A stretch of DNA of 7,848 nucleotides, from NCBI GenBank assembly GCA_030638205.1, contig DAOWFB010000079.1, forward strand, positions 1 through 7,848, read 5' to 3'. The position numbers and the translations under genes were made by a program. Of this stretch, positions 5,495 to 7,848 are shown piece after piece. This DNA comes from Thalassospiraceae bacterium (GTDB taxonomy: Bacteria > Pseudomonadota > Alphaproteobacteria > Rhodospirillales > Magnetovibrionaceae). Position 1 is the stretch's first letter; every line of letters begins with the position of its first letter. The notes below the pieces were generated by a model. It was not told the origin of the DNA, searched no databases, and saw only the letters and a list, made by a program, of their open reading frames with translations.

Positions 5495-6850
5495 ATGTCC
5501 AATAACTGGACCCCTGCAAGCTGGCGCGACAAAAACCGCCTGCAAATGCCCGAATACCCCGATGCCTTGGCATTGGCCGATGTCGAGGCACGCCTTGAGC
5601 AATTCCCGCCATTGGTTTTTGCCGGTGAAGCACGCAAACTAAAACGCGACCTAGCCAAGGTTGCCAAGGGCGAGGCATTTTTGCTGCAAGGCGGCGACTG
5701 CGCCGAAAGTTTTGCCGAATTTCACCCCGATAACATCCGCGATACATTCCGCGTTTTATTGCAGATGGCGGTAGTGCTGACCTATGGTGCGGCTTGCCCG
5801 GTAATCAAGGTTGGGCGCATGGCTGGACAGTTTGCAAAACCCAGAAGCGATAATAATGAAACAATTGATGGCGTGACGTTGCCAGCCTATCGCGGCGATA
5901 TTATCAACGGCATTGAATTTAACGAGGCCGATCGCATTCCCGATCCCGAACGCATGGTGCAGGCATACAACCAATCGGCATCAACACTTAATCTTTTGCG
6001 TGCCTTTGCCCAAGGCGGCTATGCCGATTTGCATAAAGTCCAACAATGGAATCTTGGCTTTGTGGCAAATAGCAAATCGGGTGGTCTTTATAAGAATATG
6101 TGTCAGCATTTATCAGAAACGCTGGACTTCATGGCCGCGTGTGGGCTTACCTCTGAAACCACACCGCAGCTTAGGGAAACCGATTTCTTTACCTCGCATG
6201 AAGCATTGTTGCTTAATTACGAAGAGGCAATGACCCGGGTCGATTCGATTTCTGGTGATTGGTACGATACCTCTGCCCATATGCTATGGGTTGGCGATCG
6301 CACCAGACAGCTTGATGGCGCACACATAAATTACCTGCAAGGGGTTTCAAACCCCGTCGGTTCGAAAATCGGCCCCAGCACAACGCCGGATGATCTTTTA
6401 CGTCTTATAGATGCCCTAAACCCCGACAACGAACCGGGGCGCATGACCCTGATAACCCGAATGGGTGCAGATGGCCTTGCTGAAAAATTGCCCAGTTTAA
6501 TTCGTGCCGTTCAACGCGAAGGAAAAAGCGTTGTTTGGTCGTGCGATCCCATGCACGCAAATACGGTTAAAAGCAATAATGGATACAAAACCCGTCATTT
6601 TGATTCCATCCTTGCCGAGGTACGTGGATTTTTCCAAGTACACAAGGCCGAAGGAAGCCACGCTGGCGGTGTTCATTTTGAAATGACCGGTCAAGACGTT
6701 ACCGAATGTGTTGGCGGCGCGCAGGATATTACCGAAGATAATCTTTCCGCCCGTTATCACACACACTGCGATCCGCGCCTTAACGCCGAGCAGGCGCTAG
6801 AACTTGCCTTTCTTTTGGCCGGGCAGCTAAAGGATGATCGCTTAGCTTAA
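5495..6850 (+). CDS. aroG: Class II 3-deoxy-7-phosphoheptulonate (DAHP) synthase
   Basis: A 451-residue enzyme that condenses phosphoenolpyruvate with erythrose-4-phosphate to DAHP, the first committed step of the shikimate pathway, in the cytoplasm. It belongs to the class II (plant/mycobacterial) family, unrelated in sequence to E. coli AroF/G/H. Metal-binding residues can be placed by comparison with the M. tuberculosis enzyme: Cys69 in QGGDCAESF (65-73), His354 in DPMHANT (351-357), Glu396 in GGVHFEMTGQ (391-400) and Asp426 in CDPRLN (425-430). Substrate-binding segments include KVGRMAGQF (105-113), VGDRTRQLDGAH (266-277) and GSKIGPS (289-295). Length is normal for the family and no extra regulatory domain is fused. 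Symbol usage for class II enzymes varies (aroG, aroF, aroA). Regulation by aromatic amino acids cannot be read from the sequence. The TAA at 6848-6850 lies inside the end of the convergent unknown gene, giving a 9-base tail overlap. Confidence 0.96.
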   Translation: MSNNWTPASWRDKNRLQMPEYPDALALADVEARLEQFPPLVFAGEARKLKRDLAKVAKGEAFLLQGGDCAESFAEFHPDNIRDTFRVLLQMAVVLTYGAACPVIKVGRMAGQFAKPRSDNNETIDGVTLPAYRGDIINGIEFNEADRIPDPERMVQAYNQSASTLNLLRAFAQGGYADLHKVQQWNLGFVANSKSGGLYKNMCQHLSETLDFMAACGLTSETTPQLRETDFFTSHEALLLNYEEAMTRVDSISGDWYDTSAHMLWVGDRTRQLDGAHINYLQGVSNPVGSKIGPSTTPDDLLRLIDALNPDNEPGRMTLITRMGADGLAEKLPSLIRAVQREGKSVVWSCDPMHANTVKSNNGYKTRHFDSILAEVRGFFQVHKAEGSHAGGVHFEMTGQDVTECVGGAQDITEDNLSARYHTHCDPRLNAEQALELAFLLAGQLKDDRLA

Positions 6851-7651
6851 TTGCTCAAGAATAAGCGTAAGTTCTGCATGGTTGGTGTCGGGGTGGCGGC
6901 GTTTTAGGTGTTTCCATTCTTGGGCATCGCCGCTTGCCACCTTTAAGTCATGCAATAAAGCATTTATCAGCTTTAAAAATGTGCGGTGATCCATTTCCCA
7001 GCTTGCCTCAACCTTGGATGCATTTTCAGGGACGGGCGCAAGGTTGGCATTAACTAACTGGATAAACCATTTGGCCCGCTTTTTGGCATCGGAAAATTGC
7101 AACGCAATGGCTAGCTGGGCATCAATGATGATTTGTTGCATTTCTTCATTTTGGTCAAGCAGGTCCCAGTCAACCGGGATAATGCCTTTCATTACACGTT
7201 CCATTATTTCATCTGAACGTTTATGGAATTTTTCCATCGCATCGGGGCCCAACAACATATTTAGGGTTAGGAAAAATGCTTGAAGAAACCGTCTGGGGAA
7301 TGTTCCACGGGGAATGCCTTCTCTGTCTTTAACCATAAACATATGATCAAAACGCTTAACCATAAGGCGGTCAAAGGCAGGGCGTTTAATTTGATTCCAT
7401 TTTAATTCTTCTTGTTCTCGTGCCGCATCGTTAAATGACATTTCAAAAATTTCTGTCAGTTCTGCTGTTTTTTCACGAAACGCCACACCCAGTTCTTCGA
7501 TATCGGGCAGGGTAATAAAACCGCCGCGTTTGCGGGCTTCGCCTTTAAGAGCTTCGGTAAATGCAGAAATTACCGTTTCGGCCATGGCGCGAGAACGTGC
7601 ACGATTTTTTTCGCGGGTAAGTTTGGGTGAAACTGGTGGTGCTTCGCGCAT
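6842..7651 (-). CDS. Conserved-looking protein of unknown function, 269 residues
   Basis: I do not recognise a family. The 269-residue product is highly charged and appears mainly helical and soluble. It has no signal peptide, no cysteine and only one modest hydrophobic stretch (about 122-134, FLQAFFLTLNMLL). The N-terminus is basic (KLTREKNRARSRA, 10-22). Two denser blocks may be conserved cores: RLMVKRFDHMFMVKDREGIPRGTFPRRF (95-122, quoted only as a region with Arg/Lys and aromatic residues) and IPVDWDLLDQNEEMQQI (158-174) followed by DAKKRAKWFIQLVNANLAP (188-206). The ATG at 7649-7651 has only a weak AAGAAG upstream, and Met23 is an alternative start. The stop is 33 bases or so downstream of another minus-strand gene's end, so it is probably the second or later gene of an operon. 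Its 3' end overlaps the DAHP synthase gene by 9 bases. Length, codon composition and full openness make it a real gene. Confidence 0.85.
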   Translation of the reverse strand: MREAPPVSPKLTREKNRARSRAMAETVISAFTEALKGEARKRGGFITLPDIEELGVAFREKTAELTEIFEMSFNDAAREQEELKWNQIKRPAFDRLMVKRFDHMFMVKDREGIPRGTFPRRFLQAFFLTLNMLLGPDAMEKFHKRSDEIMERVMKGIIPVDWDLLDQNEEMQQIIIDAQLAIALQFSDAKKRAKWFIQLVNANLAPVPENASKVEASWEMDHRTFLKLINALLHDLKVASGDAQEWKHLKRRHPDTNHAELTLILEQLS

Positions 7652-7684
7652 TAAATTATTTCTTCTTAAAGGTACATTTTGTTT

Positions 7685-7848
7685 TTAAACTTCTGCAGCA
7701 TCAAGTGATTTTATAACGCCTAACAATGCTTGAACCTGTTCTTTACCATATTTTTGAATAAGTGTAGCAGCCGTAGCTTTATCTTTTAGTTTAGGTCTAA
7801 AATTAGCAACAAGTTCACGCATAAGCATAAATGTTCCACGCTCGTCTA
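7685..7848 (-). CDS. C-terminal end of an unknown protein (partial, runs off right edge)
   Basis: The reverse strand is open from the right edge to TAA at 7685-7687, giving 53 residues. They begin DERGTFMLMRELVANF and end GVIKSLDAAEV. The segment is charged and amphipathic, probably helical, with no recognisable motif. It lies 33 bases upstream of the 269-residue unknown gene on the same strand, so the two are likely co-transcribed. By hand count the 158 bases at 7691-7848 contain about 36% G+C, clearly lower than gabD, gor or the DAHP synthase gene, with frequent GCT, GTT, CTT and AAA codons. This could mean a highly expressed gene with its own codon bias, or acquired DNA. The fragment is too short to decide. 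Support for it being coding is the uninterrupted frame, the operon-like spacing and the plausible residue composition. Confidence 0.65.
   Translation of the reverse strand, partial: DERGTFMLMRELVANFRPKLKDKATAATLIQKYGKEQVQALLGVIKSLDAAEV

Noticed and set aside
5349..5747. 132-codon minus-strand frame covering the repeat array and the start of the DAHP synthase gene
   Set aside because: It is antisense to the clearly coding 5' part of the DAHP synthase gene and otherwise reads through tandem repeats; its protein has no recognisable features.

Overview
The window looks like a chromosomal segment of an alphaproteobacterium. Several things point that way: the class II (plant/mycobacterial type) DAHP synthase, a glutathione reductase of the plant/alphaproteobacterial style, the human-like succinate-semialdehyde dehydrogenase, a YhbQ-type GIY-YIG protein next to glmS, and moderate GC with tight gene packing. 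No phage, transposon, CRISPR array, tRNA or rRNA is visible. The placement is inferred from family resemblance and was not tested by a database search.

Layout from left to right. The 3' end of glmS (+) is followed after 13 bases by a small GIY-YIG gene (+). Its stop codon overlaps the stop of a convergent membrane diguanylate cyclase (-). That cyclase lies downstream of a lipoprotein-type monohaem cytochrome c gene (-), probably in the same transcript. A divergent regulatory region follows, and then a 68-residue His/Met-rich gene that is interrupted by a one-base frameshift. Only 12 bases later comes gabD (+), and then gor (+). The gabD-gor gap holds two degenerate copies of a short repeat. 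The gor-aroG gap holds five 33-bp tandem repeats that look related to them. The class II DAHP synthase gene (+) follows. Its end overlaps by 9 bases a convergent gene of unknown function (-), which is preceded on its own strand by the 3' end of another unknown, AT-rich gene running off the right edge.

Functionally this is mostly housekeeping metabolism: amino-sugar synthesis (GlmS), GABA/succinate-semialdehyde oxidation (GabD), thiol redox balance (Gor) and entry into the shikimate pathway (DAHP synthase). One signalling/respiratory pair (cytochrome c plus c-di-GMP synthase) is added to this. The gabD-gor cluster reads as one transcription unit, possibly including the frameshifted small gene.

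No clear new multi-gene system is evident. The features most worth following up are the frameshifted metal-binding-like small gene opposite the cytochrome, the hairpin-forming 33-bp repeat array between gor and aroG with its relative upstream of gor, and the two unrecognised genes at the right end.
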